DNA from: Kribbella kalugense
GTDB taxonomy: Bacteria; Actinomycetota; Actinomycetes; Propionibacteriales; Kribbellaceae
NCBI RefSeq assembly: GCF_004365875.1
Contig: NZ_SODF01000002.1
Location: 2,048,971-2,112,970 of the forward strand
Direction: 5' to 3'
DNA length: 64,000 nucleotides
This document shows, one piece after another, positions 33,910-42,721 of this stretch. Position 1 is the stretch's first letter; the number at the start of each line of letters is the position of its first letter. The translations under genes and the position numbers were made by a program. The notes beneath the pieces are model-generated. The model ran no database searches, was not told the DNA's origin, and was given only the letters and a program-made list of their open reading frames with translations.

Positions 33910-35151
33910 CTAGCCTGCCTGATCCGCCACCCACAGGTCGGTCAGGCCCTTGAAGTGGGCGAAGAACTTCTCCTGTTCGTGCGCCGGGTACGTCGCGATG
34001 ACGGTCTCGCGGAGCAACCTGGCGAAGTCCGGCCCGGCAACCCAGTCTCGAACCCGGAGGTCGAAGTCGCCGAGATGGGCGGCGCACCATTCGTGGTACT
34101 TCGCGGTTTCGAAGTGCTCGTCCGCCAGCGCCAGGTACGCGTTCAGCTTGGCGTCGTAGTCCAACGAGGTGTCGTCCGCGATCTCGAAGTACCGCTCGGT
34201 GTGCAGGTCGACCTTGCTGCGCCGGCCGGTCGCGAGCGAGAACACCGACCACTTCACCAGCGCGCTGATCGCCCACGGGAAGTAGTAGTGCAGCGACGTC
34301 ACAGCGACGTCCGGGCAGGCGTTGGCGTAGTCGATCGGGTAGACGTCGTCGCCCTTGACCAGCATCTCGCAGGAGTTGAACTCCCAGCCGAAGAACGCGT
34401 TCACGATCCGGCTGATCGCCACCGTCTGGTGCCCGGCGGACGGACTCAGGAAGTCGTGTGACACGGCGTACCGGTTGTGCATCGGCTCGTCCGGGCGGAA
34501 GTCCATCACCATCGTCTCGGCGCCGATCGACAGCGCCCGGGCGAACTTGTCGTACTCGACCGTGGCCTGCAGGTGCATCAGCATCTCGCCGGACTCGTCG
34601 TACGCCTTGTGCAGGTCGTCCTGGTTGTTGATCCGGGATACGCCCCGCCAGCCGCCGCCGTCGAACGGCTTCATGTACATCGGGTAGCCGAGATCGTCCG
34701 CGATCGCGTCCAGGTCGAAGGGCTTGTTGTACTTCGACGACGTGTAGGCCCAGCGGACGTTGTCGAGCGGGTTCTTGAACGGCACCAGCACGGTCCGCGG
34801 GATCTTCAGTCCGAGTCGGAGCATCGCGCAGTACGCCGAATGCTTCTCCATCGACTGGAACGTGAACGGCGAGTTGAGCAGGTACGTGCCGTTCATCAGC
34901 GCGGCCTTCTTCAGCCACTCGCGCGGGTGGTAGTACCAGTACGCGAGCCGGTCGATCACCAGCCCGACCCGGACCGGGTCGTTCAGGTCGAACGGCTCGA
35001 TGGTCAGTCGCCGGGACCCGAACTCGTGCTCGCCCCCGTCCACGGCGACCGGGCCGACGCGCTGCAGTAACGCCTCGAACGCCTGCGGCCAGTCCTCCTC
35101 GGCCCCGAGCAACAACCCGATCAGATGGCGAGAGCGGTCGGCCACAGTCAT
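33910..35151 (-). CDS. ATP-grasp-type ligase-like protein of unknown substrate
   Basis: A 413-residue soluble protein. 'YPMYMKPFDGGGWRGVSRI' is an ATP-grasp P-loop-like segment with the nucleotide-contacting Lys, and 'GWEFNSCEMLVKGDDVYPIDYANACPD' holds the acidic/Asn metal-binding strand. The N-terminus contains a pre-ATP-grasp domain. It should ligate a carboxylate to an amine or thiol, but the substrates cannot be read. Leads into the amidohydrolase gene with a 5-base gap. ATG 35151. Confidence 0.8.
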   Translation of the reverse strand: MTVADRSRHLIGLLLGAEEDWPQAFEALLQRVGPVAVDGGEHEFGSRRLTIEPFDLNDPVRVGLVIDRLAYWYYHPREWLKKAALMNGTYLLNSPFTFQSMEKHSAYCAMLRLGLKIPRTVLVPFKNPLDNVRWAYTSSKYNKPFDLDAIADDLGYPMYMKPFDGGGWRGVSRINNQDDLHKAYDESGEMLMHLQATVEYDKFARALSIGAETMVMDFRPDEPMHNRYAVSHDFLSPSAGHQTVAISRIVNAFFGWEFNSCEMLVKGDDVYPIDYANACPDVAVTSLHYYFPWAISALVKWSVFSLATGRRSKVDLHTERYFEIADDTSLDYDAKLNAYLALADEHFETAKYHEWCAAHLGDFDLRVRDWVAGPDFARLLRETVIATYPAHEQEKFFAHFKGLTDLWVADQAG

Positions 35152-35215
35152 CCTCCGTACGTCGGCGTCCTCTGAGACTAAGGACGATCCGCTCGCGCGT
35201 CGACTGGCGACCTCG

Positions 35216-35638
35216 CTACACCTGCTTGAGCTCCAGCACGGGGATGGTGCGGATCCCGGCAGTCTTGACCTCGTACTCCGCGAATCCCGGGTAGCGCTGG
35301 GCTTGTACGGCGTACACGCGGTCCCGTTCGTCGCCGGTCAACTCGCGGACGGCCACGTTATAGGTCTCGGTCCCGCGCTCGATCGTGCCCTCGCCGGCGG
35401 CGATCAGGTTGCGGTACCAGTCCGGGTTGGTAGGTGCCCCGCTTTTGCTGGCGAAGACGTAGACCGTCGTCTCCGGATCGGCCTCGTCCGCGAGATACAT
35501 CATCGGGGTGACGTACTCCGTGCCGCTCTTGCGGCCGCGGGTGTGCAGCAGGGTCACCGGAGCGCCCTCGAACGGTCCGCCGACCTTGCCCTCGTTCGCG
35601 CGGAACTCGTCGATGGTCTGGCTGTTCCAGTCACTCAT
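35216..35638 (-). CDS. F420-type nitroreductase (DDN family)
   Basis: A 140-residue split-barrel protein of the deazaflavin-dependent nitroreductase family: 'VTLLHTRGRKSGTEYVTPMMYL' and 'SKSGAPTNPDWYRNLIA' are its signature blocks. It uses cofactor F420 or related flavins to reduce quinones or nitro compounds. ATG at 35638 with AAGGAG 5-6 bases upstream. The next gene upstream ends 15 bases before, so it is probably cotranscribed with the esterase at 35654. Confidence 0.93.
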   Translation of the reverse strand: MSDWNSQTIDEFRANEGKVGGPFEGAPVTLLHTRGRKSGTEYVTPMMYLADEADPETTVYVFASKSGAPTNPDWYRNLIAAGEGTIERGTETYNVAVRELTGDERDRVYAVQAQRYPGFAEYEVKTAGIRTIPVLELKQV

Positions 35639-35653
35639 ACGGAACTCCTTGGG

Positions 35654-36553
35654 TTAGGCGACGACGTCGAGACGTGCCGACAGGAACTGCCCGGCCCGGT
35701 CCAGCGCCGCGGCGGCTTCGTCGAGGATCGGGTGATATGCCTGAAAAACGTGGGGTACTCCGGGTACGACGTCGAGCGTAACCTCGACGTCCGCGAGGGC
35801 CGCCGCGCGAGCGAGCCGGAGCGCGTCGTCGAGCAGGACCTCGTGGGACCCGACCTGGATGATCAGCGGCGGCAGGCCGGACAGGTCCGCGAAGATCGGG
35901 CTGATCAAGGGGAGTCCGGCATCCTGCCCCGACGTGTAGTCGGCGACGCGGGCGCTGAGCGCCTCAGGGCTGAGCAGCGGGTCGGCATCGCGCCTGCTCT
36001 TGATGGTCTCGCCGGCCAAGGTCAGATCGACGTACGGCGACATGGCGTACGCCGCGGCCGGCAAGGGCAGCCCGCGATCGCGCGCGTTGACCATCGTGAC
36101 GACCGCGAGCCCGCCGCCGGCAGACTCTCCCGCGAAGATAACGTCCGCGGGATCCGTGCCGCTCTGCAGGAGGGCTTCGTACGCGGCCAGCGCGTCGTCG
36201 ACCGCCGCCGGATACGGGTGCTCGGGCGCGAGCCGGTAGTCGACGGAGATGGCCTTCGCGCTGGTACGTCGGCCGACCTGCGCGGCCAGGTCAGCGGAGA
36301 GGGCCGCGTCTCCGAGCACGTACACGCCGCCGTGGAAGTACAGGACGATATGGCGAGGCTCGACCCCGTCGACCGTGACCTCGGCCGTCGGTACGTTGCC
36401 CAGCGTTGAGGTGGTCACGGTCAGGTCGGGCGGCAGCGGCTGCGCCGACAACAGCTCCCGGAGCAACCGGCGCTGCTCGTCGACGCTGGTGTCGGCCGGG
36501 ATGGTTCCCTGCCGAAGGATCGCGTCGAGCGTCTCTTGCTGTTTGATGCTCAC
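35654..36553 (-). CDS. alpha/beta hydrolase of the hormone-sensitive-lipase family
   Basis: A 299-residue esterase. HGG at 74-76 ('LYFHGGVYVLG') forms the oxyanion hole, Ser144 lies in 'GESAGGG', and His is in 'GVPHVFQ'. The acid position reads 'VGSHEVLLDDA', with Glu where most members have Asp. It hydrolyses short-chain esters, amides or lactones. ATG 36553. Followed at 15 bases by the F420-type reductase gene. Confidence 0.92.
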   Translation of the reverse strand: MSIKQQETLDAILRQGTIPADTSVDEQRRLLRELLSAQPLPPDLTVTTSTLGNVPTAEVTVDGVEPRHIVLYFHGGVYVLGDAALSADLAAQVGRRTSAKAISVDYRLAPEHPYPAAVDDALAAYEALLQSGTDPADVIFAGESAGGGLAVVTMVNARDRGLPLPAAAYAMSPYVDLTLAGETIKSRRDADPLLSPEALSARVADYTSGQDAGLPLISPIFADLSGLPPLIIQVGSHEVLLDDALRLARAAALADVEVTLDVVPGVPHVFQAYHPILDEAAAALDRAGQFLSARLDVVA

Positions 36554-36606
36554 GCCCTCGAGTCTTGCCGTCGGGCCAGTGAGCGGACATCACTGGAATC
36601 AGGTGA

Positions 36607-37353
36607 TTAGCAGAACCGCGGTAGATGGTGGGCGATCTGCTTGCGCCACCAGGGCCAGTCGTGGGCTACGTCGTACCCCCAGAGGTCGAAGTCGTGCGGG
36701 ATGCCTTTCGACTCCAGTGCGGCGGCGGTGGCGCGGGCCGACGGGAGTGAGCCGGTCGGGTTCGTCTCCCAGTCGCCCTGGCCGACCGTGAGCACGATGA
36801 AGAGGCGCTCGCGCAACCAGTCGAGGTGTTCACCGGACAGGTTCGGCAGGTAGTCGGACGGGTTGTTGAAGTACGTCGCGTCGCCGCGTTCACCCCACGC
36901 GTGCCAGCTGGCCGCGTCGTAGTTCCCTGACTGGCAGATCGCGACCGGGAACAGGTCGGCCCGTTTGAACGCGAAGTTCAGCGCGTGGAACGCGCCGAGA
37001 CTGCAGCCCGTGGTGATGATGTCGCTGACCCCGGGCGAGTCCGAGCCGATCGTCGGCACGACCTGGTTCACGATCCAGGACTCGTACAGCTCGTGCCGTC
37101 GGGCCCGGTCCTCGAGCTGGATGCTCCGGTCCGACCAGCTGACGTGGTCGAACGAGTCGACGCAGTACAACTTCACCCGGCCGGCCTCGATCAGCGAGGC
37201 GACGGCGTCGACCATGCCGTTGTTCTCGTAGTCCCAGGCGCGACCCTGCTCGCTTGGGAAGACCAGCACCGGGCGGCCGAAATGCCCGTAGCGGATCACC
37301 GTCCCGGGGCGGTCAAGCCCCGGCGCCTCCAACTCGGCCTGTTCCCGTTCCAT
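36607..37353 (-). CDS. esterase-like alpha/beta hydrolase
   Basis: A 248-residue hydrolase. 'IRYGHFGRPVLVFPSEQGRAWDYE' and the nucleophile elbow 'TGCSLGAFHALNFAF' (Ser in GCSLGA) are typical of the esterase-D-like/antigen-85-like group annotated simply as esterase. 'YDVAHDWPWWRKQ' has the catalytic histidine. No signal peptide. ATG 37353 is used; GTG 37362 is 3 codons earlier. It overlaps the end of the enterochelin-esterase-like gene by about 41 bases, so the two are coupled. Confidence 0.85.
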   Translation of the reverse strand: MEREQAELEAPGLDRPGTVIRYGHFGRPVLVFPSEQGRAWDYENNGMVDAVASLIEAGRVKLYCVDSFDHVSWSDRSIQLEDRARRHELYESWIVNQVVPTIGSDSPGVSDIITTGCSLGAFHALNFAFKRADLFPVAICQSGNYDAASWHAWGERGDATYFNNPSDYLPNLSGEHLDWLRERLFIVLTVGQGDWETNPTGSLPSARATAAALESKGIPHDFDLWGYDVAHDWPWWRKQIAHHLPRFC

Positions 37354-38389
37354 CAGCCCCACCCCAGGTCTGCCTCAGTAGATCCGTCAGCTCAGGATGG
37401 AGCACATCCCGCCAGGCTGTGAAGTTATGCATGTCGGGAGTTTCGTCGAACGCCACCTCCAGCCCGAGTTCAGCCAGCCGCGCGGCCATCACCCGGTTGT
37501 TGTGCACGTTCTCCTCGGTCGTCCCCGCGGTCATCCCGACTAGCGGCGTACTCGGTGCCGTCGTTGCCGTCAGCACCCGGTCCACGAAAGCGGTCACCTC
37601 GGCATAGAACTCGAACCGCGACTCCTGCGGATCGGTCTCCGGCGTGAAGAACGATCCCGATTGCAGGAACAGCCCGGCGAACGTCCCCGGATGCAGCCAC
37701 TCCGCGTGCAACGCCGCCAGCGCACCCAGACTCGCGCCCATCATCACCGGTCTACGGCTCGTGTACTGCGCCTGGACGGCGGGCAGCACGTACTGCGTGA
37801 GGGCCTCGGCGTACTGCGGATTCGCGGCGTACCAGAGGTTGCGGTGGGTCGGCCGGATCAGGGCCAACCGGAGCGGCGGCAGGCCGCCCGTGTCGACCAT
37901 CGCGCCCGCGTAGTGGGTCAGACCGGCGTACGCCGCGAACTCCGGACCGTCGTGGGCGAGCAGCAACGGCAGCTCGAAGGTCGGCGCGATGCCCTCCGGC
38001 GCCCAGAGGTGTACCTCGATCGGGCCGACCGGGGACTCGACGGTCAGCGGGGTGAGCGTGGAGGCGATCATCGGGGCGGCGATCCACGAGGGTTCGAAGT
38101 ACCCGGGGAGCGGCAGCCAGGAGTGGTCGCCGAACGCGCCGCCGACGGTCCGTGGATTCGTCGGATCGGTCCGCATCCCGAGGTCCGCGATGTCGAACAG
38201 GTACTCCATCCGGTGCACCGACGGCCGAGGCAGCCGCAGCTCCCAGCCGTACCCGACCGGCTTGAACTCGAGCAGCTCGGCCGGCAGACCGAGCTCCTGC
38301 CACAACCGAACGCCGGTGAACGCATGCGGAGCGTCACCGAGGCGGAACACCACCTCGGCCCCTTCGACCGCGCTCACGACACCAGACAT
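37313..38389 (-). CDS. enterochelin-esterase-like hydrolase
   Basis: A 358-residue protein with an N-terminal beta-sandwich domain (residues 1-110, 'YGWELRLPRPSVHRMEYLFDI') and a C-terminal alpha/beta hydrolase domain, the order seen in Fes/enterochelin esterases. 'MGASLGALAALHAEWLHP' holds the serine and 'DMHNFTAWRD' the histidine. It could cleave a siderophore-like ester or act on another large ester. Upstream partner of the overlapping esterase at 36607. Shares a 43-base divergent gap with the YjbR-like gene. Confidence 0.85.
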   Translation of the reverse strand: MSGVVSAVEGAEVVFRLGDAPHAFTGVRLWQELGLPAELLEFKPVGYGWELRLPRPSVHRMEYLFDIADLGMRTDPTNPRTVGGAFGDHSWLPLPGYFEPSWIAAPMIASTLTPLTVESPVGPIEVHLWAPEGIAPTFELPLLLAHDGPEFAAYAGLTHYAGAMVDTGGLPPLRLALIRPTHRNLWYAANPQYAEALTQYVLPAVQAQYTSRRPVMMGASLGALAALHAEWLHPGTFAGLFLQSGSFFTPETDPQESRFEFYAEVTAFVDRVLTATTAPSTPLVGMTAGTTEENVHNNRVMAARLAELGLEVAFDETPDMHNFTAWRDVLHPELTDLLRQTWGGADGTGTGRVGGAGA

Positions 38390-38432
38390 CCAACCAAGGT
38401 ACCGGCGGGAATACTGACAGGAGATGTCAGTG

Positions 38433-38795
38433 ATGACGTTCTATCGTGGGAACGTGGTCGATCTCACCGACATCCGCGAAATCACCGCGGACCTTCCGCG
38501 CAGCTACGAGGTACTGGTCCGGGACCGGATCAAGTTCCGCGTCGGCCAGATCGTGTATCTCGCGGTCGCGGCCGACGAGCAGACCATCGGCCTCGGCTTC
38601 CCGCGCGAGGAACGCGCCGCCGCGCTGGCCGCGGAACCGGACAAGTTCCTCCCGCCGCGCCCGTCCGACGAGCGCTTCCAGTGGATCGAGCTCAACCTGG
38701 CGGCCGTCGAGTACGACGAACTCCGCGAGCTGATCCTGGACGCCTGGTCGCTCTGCGTCCCGAAGAAGGTCCGGAAGGAATACTTCGGAGACTAA
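38433..38795 (+). CDS. MmcQ/YjbR-family protein
   Basis: A 120-residue protein of the YjbR fold. 'DIREITADLPRSYEVLVRDRIKFRVGQIVYLAVAADE' and 'LLDAW'-like C-terminal helices ('LILDAWSLCVPKKV') match this DNA-binding-like family. ATG 38433 has GGAG 9 bases upstream; GTG 38430 and ATG 38424 are alternatives. The inverted repeat CTGACA-5-TGTCAG (38414-38430) overlaps the start and may be an operator for this gene and the divergent esterase. Confidence 0.82.
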   Translation: MTFYRGNVVDLTDIREITADLPRSYEVLVRDRIKFRVGQIVYLAVAADEQTIGLGFPREERAAALAAEPDKFLPPRPSDERFQWIELNLAAVEYDELRELILDAWSLCVPKKVRKEYFGD

Positions 38796-38892
38796 GGCAG
38801 GGGCCGTCGGCAACCACCTCATCCTCAGGTAGTAGACCAGAACCATCCTGACGGCCGATGGGTAGCGCGATTCCGCGAGCGACTCTTGAAGC

Positions 38893-39003
38893 ATGACTGG
38901 GGACTTCCTACCCCGGCGCCAGAAGGCGTCGGTGCTAAGCCAAGCTGTGACCGTTGTGATTCTGCTCGCCGTGGGGGCGGTTGCGCTCTGGCTGCTCACC
39001 TAG
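38893..39003 (+). CDS. possible 36-aa single-span membrane protein
   Basis: A 36-codon frame from ATG to TAG. The product has a basic N-terminus (PRRQK) and one hydrophobic helix, 'AVTVVILLAVGAVALWLL', which is the ideal shape of a small membrane protein. The last 69 bases lie antisense to the 3' end of the Fic gene, and the ribosome-binding site is weak, so this may be chance. Confidence 0.35.
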   Translation: MTGDFLPRRQKASVLSQAVTVVILLAVGAVALWLLT

Positions 39004-39720
39004 TTCACGAGTCGCGGTCGGCTGCGACCCCACCCGCTGCTCCGGGTACGCCGAGGCGTGCAATCGCGCCGCCTCCGCCAGACCCGCCGGAGCCTCCCGC
39101 TCGAAGGTGATCCGCTCGAACACCGCGTACATCGGCCACGGATTCGCCCCGGTGGCGATCCGGCCAGGCGGCAGGGTTGCCCCGGCGGCCTGGTCCCACC
39201 TCTCCTTGCTCACCCGGTCGTACCTGATCTCGTACGGCGAGAGCTCGGACAGCTGACTGATGAACAGCTTGCAGGCCACCCCGTTCCCCTCCCGGAACGG
39301 ATGGGCCACGTTCACGTCGGCGTACACCGCCGAGATGTTCTCGACGAACTCCCGTCGCGCCATGGTCGACCAGTCCAGGCCGCGAACCCGCCCGCCGACG
39401 TCGTCCAGCCAGGTCGCCAGCTCCTGGTAGGCGAGGAACCCCTTTTCGCCCTTGAACACCGCAGTGTCACGGAACTCGCCGGCCCACTCGTAGACGTCTC
39501 CCAGCAGATGCCGGTGGAGTGCCCGGAGATGGGCCGCGTCGAAGGTCCGCGGGATCTCGACGTCTCCACGTTCGATGTCGAGCTGCCGGAGGGCCCGAAT
39601 TTTGTACTCCGCGATGCGGAGCTTCTCGTAGTTGCGCAGCCCGAGCTTGTTGCGCAACACGTTGCTGTGCGGGCGGATGAAATACGCGTCCCACCGCTGC
39701 TTCTCAGACTCGTCGGCCAC
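38935..39720 (-). CDS. Fic/DOC-family protein with degenerate motif
   Basis: A 261-residue Fic protein, a family that transfers AMP or other nucleotidyl groups to target proteins. The motif reads HPFREGNGVACK (residues 140-151). The catalytic His and GNG are intact, but the Arg after GNG is Val148 and the second Arg is Lys151, which bind nucleotide phosphates in canonical Fic. No (S/T)xxxE(G/N) inhibitory motif is obvious. ATG 39720 follows the stop of the response regulator by 4 bases, so it is transcribed with the two-component system. The extra C-terminal 25 residues are His/Arg/Asn-rich. Confidence 0.88.
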   Translation of the reverse strand: MADESEKQRWDAYFIRPHSNVLRNKLGLRNYEKLRIAEYKIRALRQLDIERGDVEIPRTFDAAHLRALHRHLLGDVYEWAGEFRDTAVFKGEKGFLAYQELATWLDDVGGRVRGLDWSTMARREFVENISAVYADVNVAHPFREGNGVACKLFISQLSELSPYEIRYDRVSKERWDQAAGATLPPGRIATGANPWPMYAVFERITFEREAPAGLAEAARLHASAYPEQRVGSQPTATRELGEQPERNRPHGEQNHNGHSLA

Positions 39721-39724
39721 CTGG

Positions 39725-40495
39725 TCAGGAGTCCCAGCGCACGTCCGCTTCGCCCGGCCGGACCACGCCGGCCTCGTAGGCGACGACCACGGCCTGGACC
39801 CGGCTGGACAGGCCGAGCTTCGACAGCACCGAGCTGACGTGGGTCTTGATCGTGGTCTCGCTGACGAACAGCTTGGTCGCGAGGTCGCGGTTCGACAGCC
39901 CGCGGGCCATCCAGACCAGGATCTCCCGCTCCCGCTCGCTCAAGTGGGAGAGCAGCCCGGCCCAGCGCGGATCCGGTTGCGCCGGGGCATTCGTCGTACC
40001 GCCGTCGACCTGGCGCTCGAGCTCCATGCAGCGCTCCAGCAGCACCCGGGTCGAGGCCGGATCGACCAACGAGTCGCCTCGGTAGACCGCGCGTACCGCA
40101 GCCACCAGCAGATCCGGATCGGTGTCCTTCAGCAGGAACCCGGACGCCCCGGCCCGGACCGCGGCCAGCACGTACGCCTCGTCGTCGAACGTCGTGAGCA
40201 CCAGTACGGCGGGACGCGCACGACCCGCCTCCCGGTTGGCAGTCGTGATCCGCTCGGTCGCGACCAGACCGTCCATCACCGGCATCCGGATGTCCATCAG
40301 GACGACGTCCGGGTCGTACTGCTCGATCAGCCGGAGCGCCTCCTCGCCGTTCTCGGCCTGGGCGACCGTGGTCAGGTCCGGCTCGTGGTCGAGGATCATC
40401 GCCAGCCCCATCCGGATCACGCCCTGGTCGTCGGCGACCAGGATCCGGATCGACTCGCTCAGTTCTGCGGCGGCAGCCATGCCTGCACTCTCCAT
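39725..40495 (-). CDS. NarL/FixJ-type response regulator
   Basis: A 256-residue response regulator. The receiver domain has acidic pocket residues in 'LVADDQGVIRMG', phospho-acceptor Asp68 in 'VVLMDIRMP', and Lys in 'GFLLKDTDP'. The C-terminal LuxR helix-turn-helix is 'LSEREREILVWMARGLSNRDLATKLFVSETTIKTHVSSVLSKLGL'. Its start lies within the end of the kinase gene (37-base overlap), and the Fic gene follows 4 bases after its stop. Confidence 0.95.
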   Translation of the reverse strand: MESAGMAAAAELSESIRILVADDQGVIRMGLAMILDHEPDLTTVAQAENGEEALRLIEQYDPDVVLMDIRMPVMDGLVATERITTANREAGRARPAVLVLTTFDDEAYVLAAVRAGASGFLLKDTDPDLLVAAVRAVYRGDSLVDPASTRVLLERCMELERQVDGGTTNAPAQPDPRWAGLLSHLSEREREILVWMARGLSNRDLATKLFVSETTIKTHVSSVLSKLGLSSRVQAVVVAYEAGVVRPGEADVRWDS

Positions 40496-41814
40496 CCACC
40501 CAGGGGGCCGGCCGCGACGGCGAGGGTGCCGCCGACCGCTGTGGCCCGTTCCCGCATCCCGATCAGCCCGTTGCCGCGACCGCTCTCGTTCCGCCGCGCG
40601 GTCTCCAGCACGTTCACCGGCGGCGGTCCGCCGTTCCCGTTGTCGTCGATGGTGAGCAGCTCACCCTGCGGTCCACTCTGCCAGGTCACCCGGGCCGCGG
40701 TCGCCTTCGCATGCACCATCACGTTGGTCAGCGCCTCCTGGATGATCCGCACCGCGGTCAGATCGGTCGCCGACGTCAGCTGCCGTTGCCGCGGCGGAAG
40801 GTCCATCGACACGTCGATCCCGACCGCCTTCAGCCGCTCGCCCATCCGGGCCACGTCCGCCAGGTCCGGTACGGGCGCAGTTCCGCCACCGGAGCCGGTG
40901 TCGCCGGCGATCTGCGGCGAGGCCGTGTTCAGCACCCGGACCGTCTCCCGCATCGCGGTCAGCGCTTCCTTGCCACTGGCAATGATCCAGCGGATCGCCT
41001 CGCGCAGTACTTCTGGTCGCTCGTCGGCGACCCGGTCGGCGGCCTGAGCCCGGATCACCACCGCGCTGACGTGGTGCGAGATGACGTCGTGCAGATCCCG
41101 CGCGATCCGGGTCCGCTCCGCCACCGCGGCCCGCTCGGCCGCGACCGCGCGCAGCCGGACCAGCTCGGCGTTCCGCTGCTGCAGCAGGGCCACGCTCTTC
41201 CGCCGACGGCGGGCGTCCGCGCCGAGCAGCACCATCCCGCAGATCAACGCCTCCGCGAACACGAACAGCGAGACGTCGATGTAGCCGTACAGGCTGCCGA
41301 TGTCGCGCGGGAGCTTCTGGTAGCGGTCGCCGTACAGGATGGCGCGGTTGGCGTGGCTGAGGACGATCGCGACCACGGTCGGCAGCCCGATCATCAGCGC
41401 GGCCAGGCTGCCCATCGTGAAGAAGAGACAGGTGAAACGCCGTACGCCGGCCGACGCCGCCAGGTACCCGACGACGAGCAGCGGGACGAGGTGGATCTCG
41501 GACTGCAGCGCGGCGTCGCTGATCTCGGGCTGGCCGAAGATCGTCACTCCGAGCTGGGCGGCCAGGCCGGTGCCGACCGCGGCGTACAGGAAGGGGTAGA
41601 GCACCGATACGATCACGAGCATCGTGCGCGGGATCCGTCGGGTGAACGCGACCGTGGCGACCAGGAACACGCCGGTCACCACGGACACGGCCGGGTTGTG
41701 CGGGCGCAGTCCGGTGCCGTTGATCAGGTTCAGCGCGATGAACCAGACCAGCCCGATGACCGCAGCGAGCAGCACATCCTGCTGCCACTGCGACAACCGA
41801 CGCCAGATACCCAT
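40459..41814 (-). CDS. sensor histidine kinase (HisKA_3/NarX-DesK type)
   Basis: A 451-residue membrane kinase. About six hydrophobic helices over residues 12-200 form the sensor. The dimerisation block 'RIARDLHDVISHHVSAV' carries the phosphorylated His (about 242-243). A GHKL ATPase with 'IIQEALTNVMVHAKA' (N-box) and 'RGNGLIGMRERA' (G-box) follows. It phosphorylates the overlapping response regulator. ATG 41814, with GTG 41817 just before. No accessory sensor lipoprotein is linked. Confidence 0.94.
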   Translation of the reverse strand: MGIWRRLSQWQQDVLLAAVIGLVWFIALNLINGTGLRPHNPAVSVVTGVFLVATVAFTRRIPRTMLVIVSVLYPFLYAAVGTGLAAQLGVTIFGQPEISDAALQSEIHLVPLLVVGYLAASAGVRRFTCLFFTMGSLAALMIGLPTVVAIVLSHANRAILYGDRYQKLPRDIGSLYGYIDVSLFVFAEALICGMVLLGADARRRRKSVALLQQRNAELVRLRAVAAERAAVAERTRIARDLHDVISHHVSAVVIRAQAADRVADERPEVLREAIRWIIASGKEALTAMRETVRVLNTASPQIAGDTGSGGGTAPVPDLADVARMGERLKAVGIDVSMDLPPRQRQLTSATDLTAVRIIQEALTNVMVHAKATAARVTWQSGPQGELLTIDDNGNGGPPPVNVLETARRNESGRGNGLIGMRERATAVGGTLAVAAGPLGGWRVQAWLPPQN

Positions 41815-41983
41815 CACGTCGCCCAGCGTAGTCAGTTCGTGTTCGCCGAAGCTTCATCTGCCCGGAGGGGCAGTCTCTCCAACTTTTGGAGGAGGCTCGG
41901 CGTCCGAACTGATACTCAGGGCCTACGGCGTGCCGTTCCTGGGACCGATGTGCTGAGCGCGCCAATCCGAGAGGCTGTACCCC

Positions 41984-42703
41984 ATGAGTGACGACTTGCC
42001 GCCGCGTCGTACGGCTGCGGTACGGACGCAGTTGCTGTCCGTGATCGGCGTCGTCGTAGTCGGAGCGGTCGTCGGCTCGGTGCTGTTGTGGCACGCGCAG
42101 GTAGGGGAGTTCCTCGGCCTGGGCGCCGACAAGGAGCCGGTGGTGTCGACGGTGAATGCGCCCGCGATCGGTGCGCCGCCCGCGACCACCTTGGCCACCC
42201 CGCTGCCGACCCGCCGCCCGACCCACCGGCCGTCCAAGACCCCGCCGACCACTCCGTCCGAGCAGACGACTCCTTCTGAGAAGCCGACGAAGAAGGCGAC
42301 TCCGGTGTCGAGCGAGGAGAGCATCGACGGGCTGTCGCCGAAGCTGAAGGCACGCCTGGCCAACGCGATCGCCGCCGCGAAGTCCCAAGGCGTCCGGATC
42401 AGCATCACCTCCGCCCGGCGCAGCGCGACCAAGCAGCAGCGGCTGCTGAACGCGGCGATCAAGAAGTACGGCTCGTACAAGCTGGCGACCCGGTGGGTGC
42501 TGCCGCCGAAGTACTCCGCCCACGTGCAGGGCAAGGCCGTGGACATCGGTCCGGCGGCCGCGATGACCTGGCTGAACAAGAACGGCTGGCGGTACGGCGT
42601 GTGCCGCCGGTACGACAACGAACCCTGGCACTTCGAGGCGCTCACCGCGCCCGGTACGAAGTGCCCGCCGCGGGAACCGCACGCGGTGGCCAAGGCAGAT
42701 TGA
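41984..42703 (+). CDS. VanY-like D-alanyl-D-alanine carboxypeptidase (M15), membrane-anchored
   Basis: A 239-residue cell-wall peptidase. A signal anchor (residues 17-36) is followed by a Pro/Thr-rich linker (residues 60-112) and the M15 domain. 'SAHVQGKAVDIG' gives zinc ligands His180 and Asp187, and 'EPWHFE' the third His and catalytic Glu. It trims peptidoglycan stem peptides outside the membrane. ATG 41984. A small GyrA-tower-like gene follows 18 bases later on the same strand, perhaps cotranscribed. Confidence 0.92.
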   Translation: MSDDLPPRRTAAVRTQLLSVIGVVVVGAVVGSVLLWHAQVGEFLGLGADKEPVVSTVNAPAIGAPPATTLATPLPTRRPTHRPSKTPPTTPSEQTTPSEKPTKKATPVSSEESIDGLSPKLKARLANAIAAAKSQGVRISITSARRSATKQQRLLNAAIKKYGSYKLATRWVLPPKYSAHVQGKAVDIGPAAAMTWLNKNGWRYGVCRRYDNEPWHFEALTAPGTKCPPREPHAVAKAD

Positions 42704-42721
42704 ACCCAAGGGGGAACTCCT

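Noticed and set aside
33905..34918. Upstream extension of the amidohydrolase frame through the ATP-grasp gene
   Set aside because: The extension lies entirely within a gene in another frame and loses protein-like composition; GTG 33904 is a sufficient start.
42241..42340. Repeated Pro/Thr/Lys codons that look like a tandem repeat
   Set aside because: It is the wall-spanning linker of the VanY-like peptidase, irregular and expected for such proteins.
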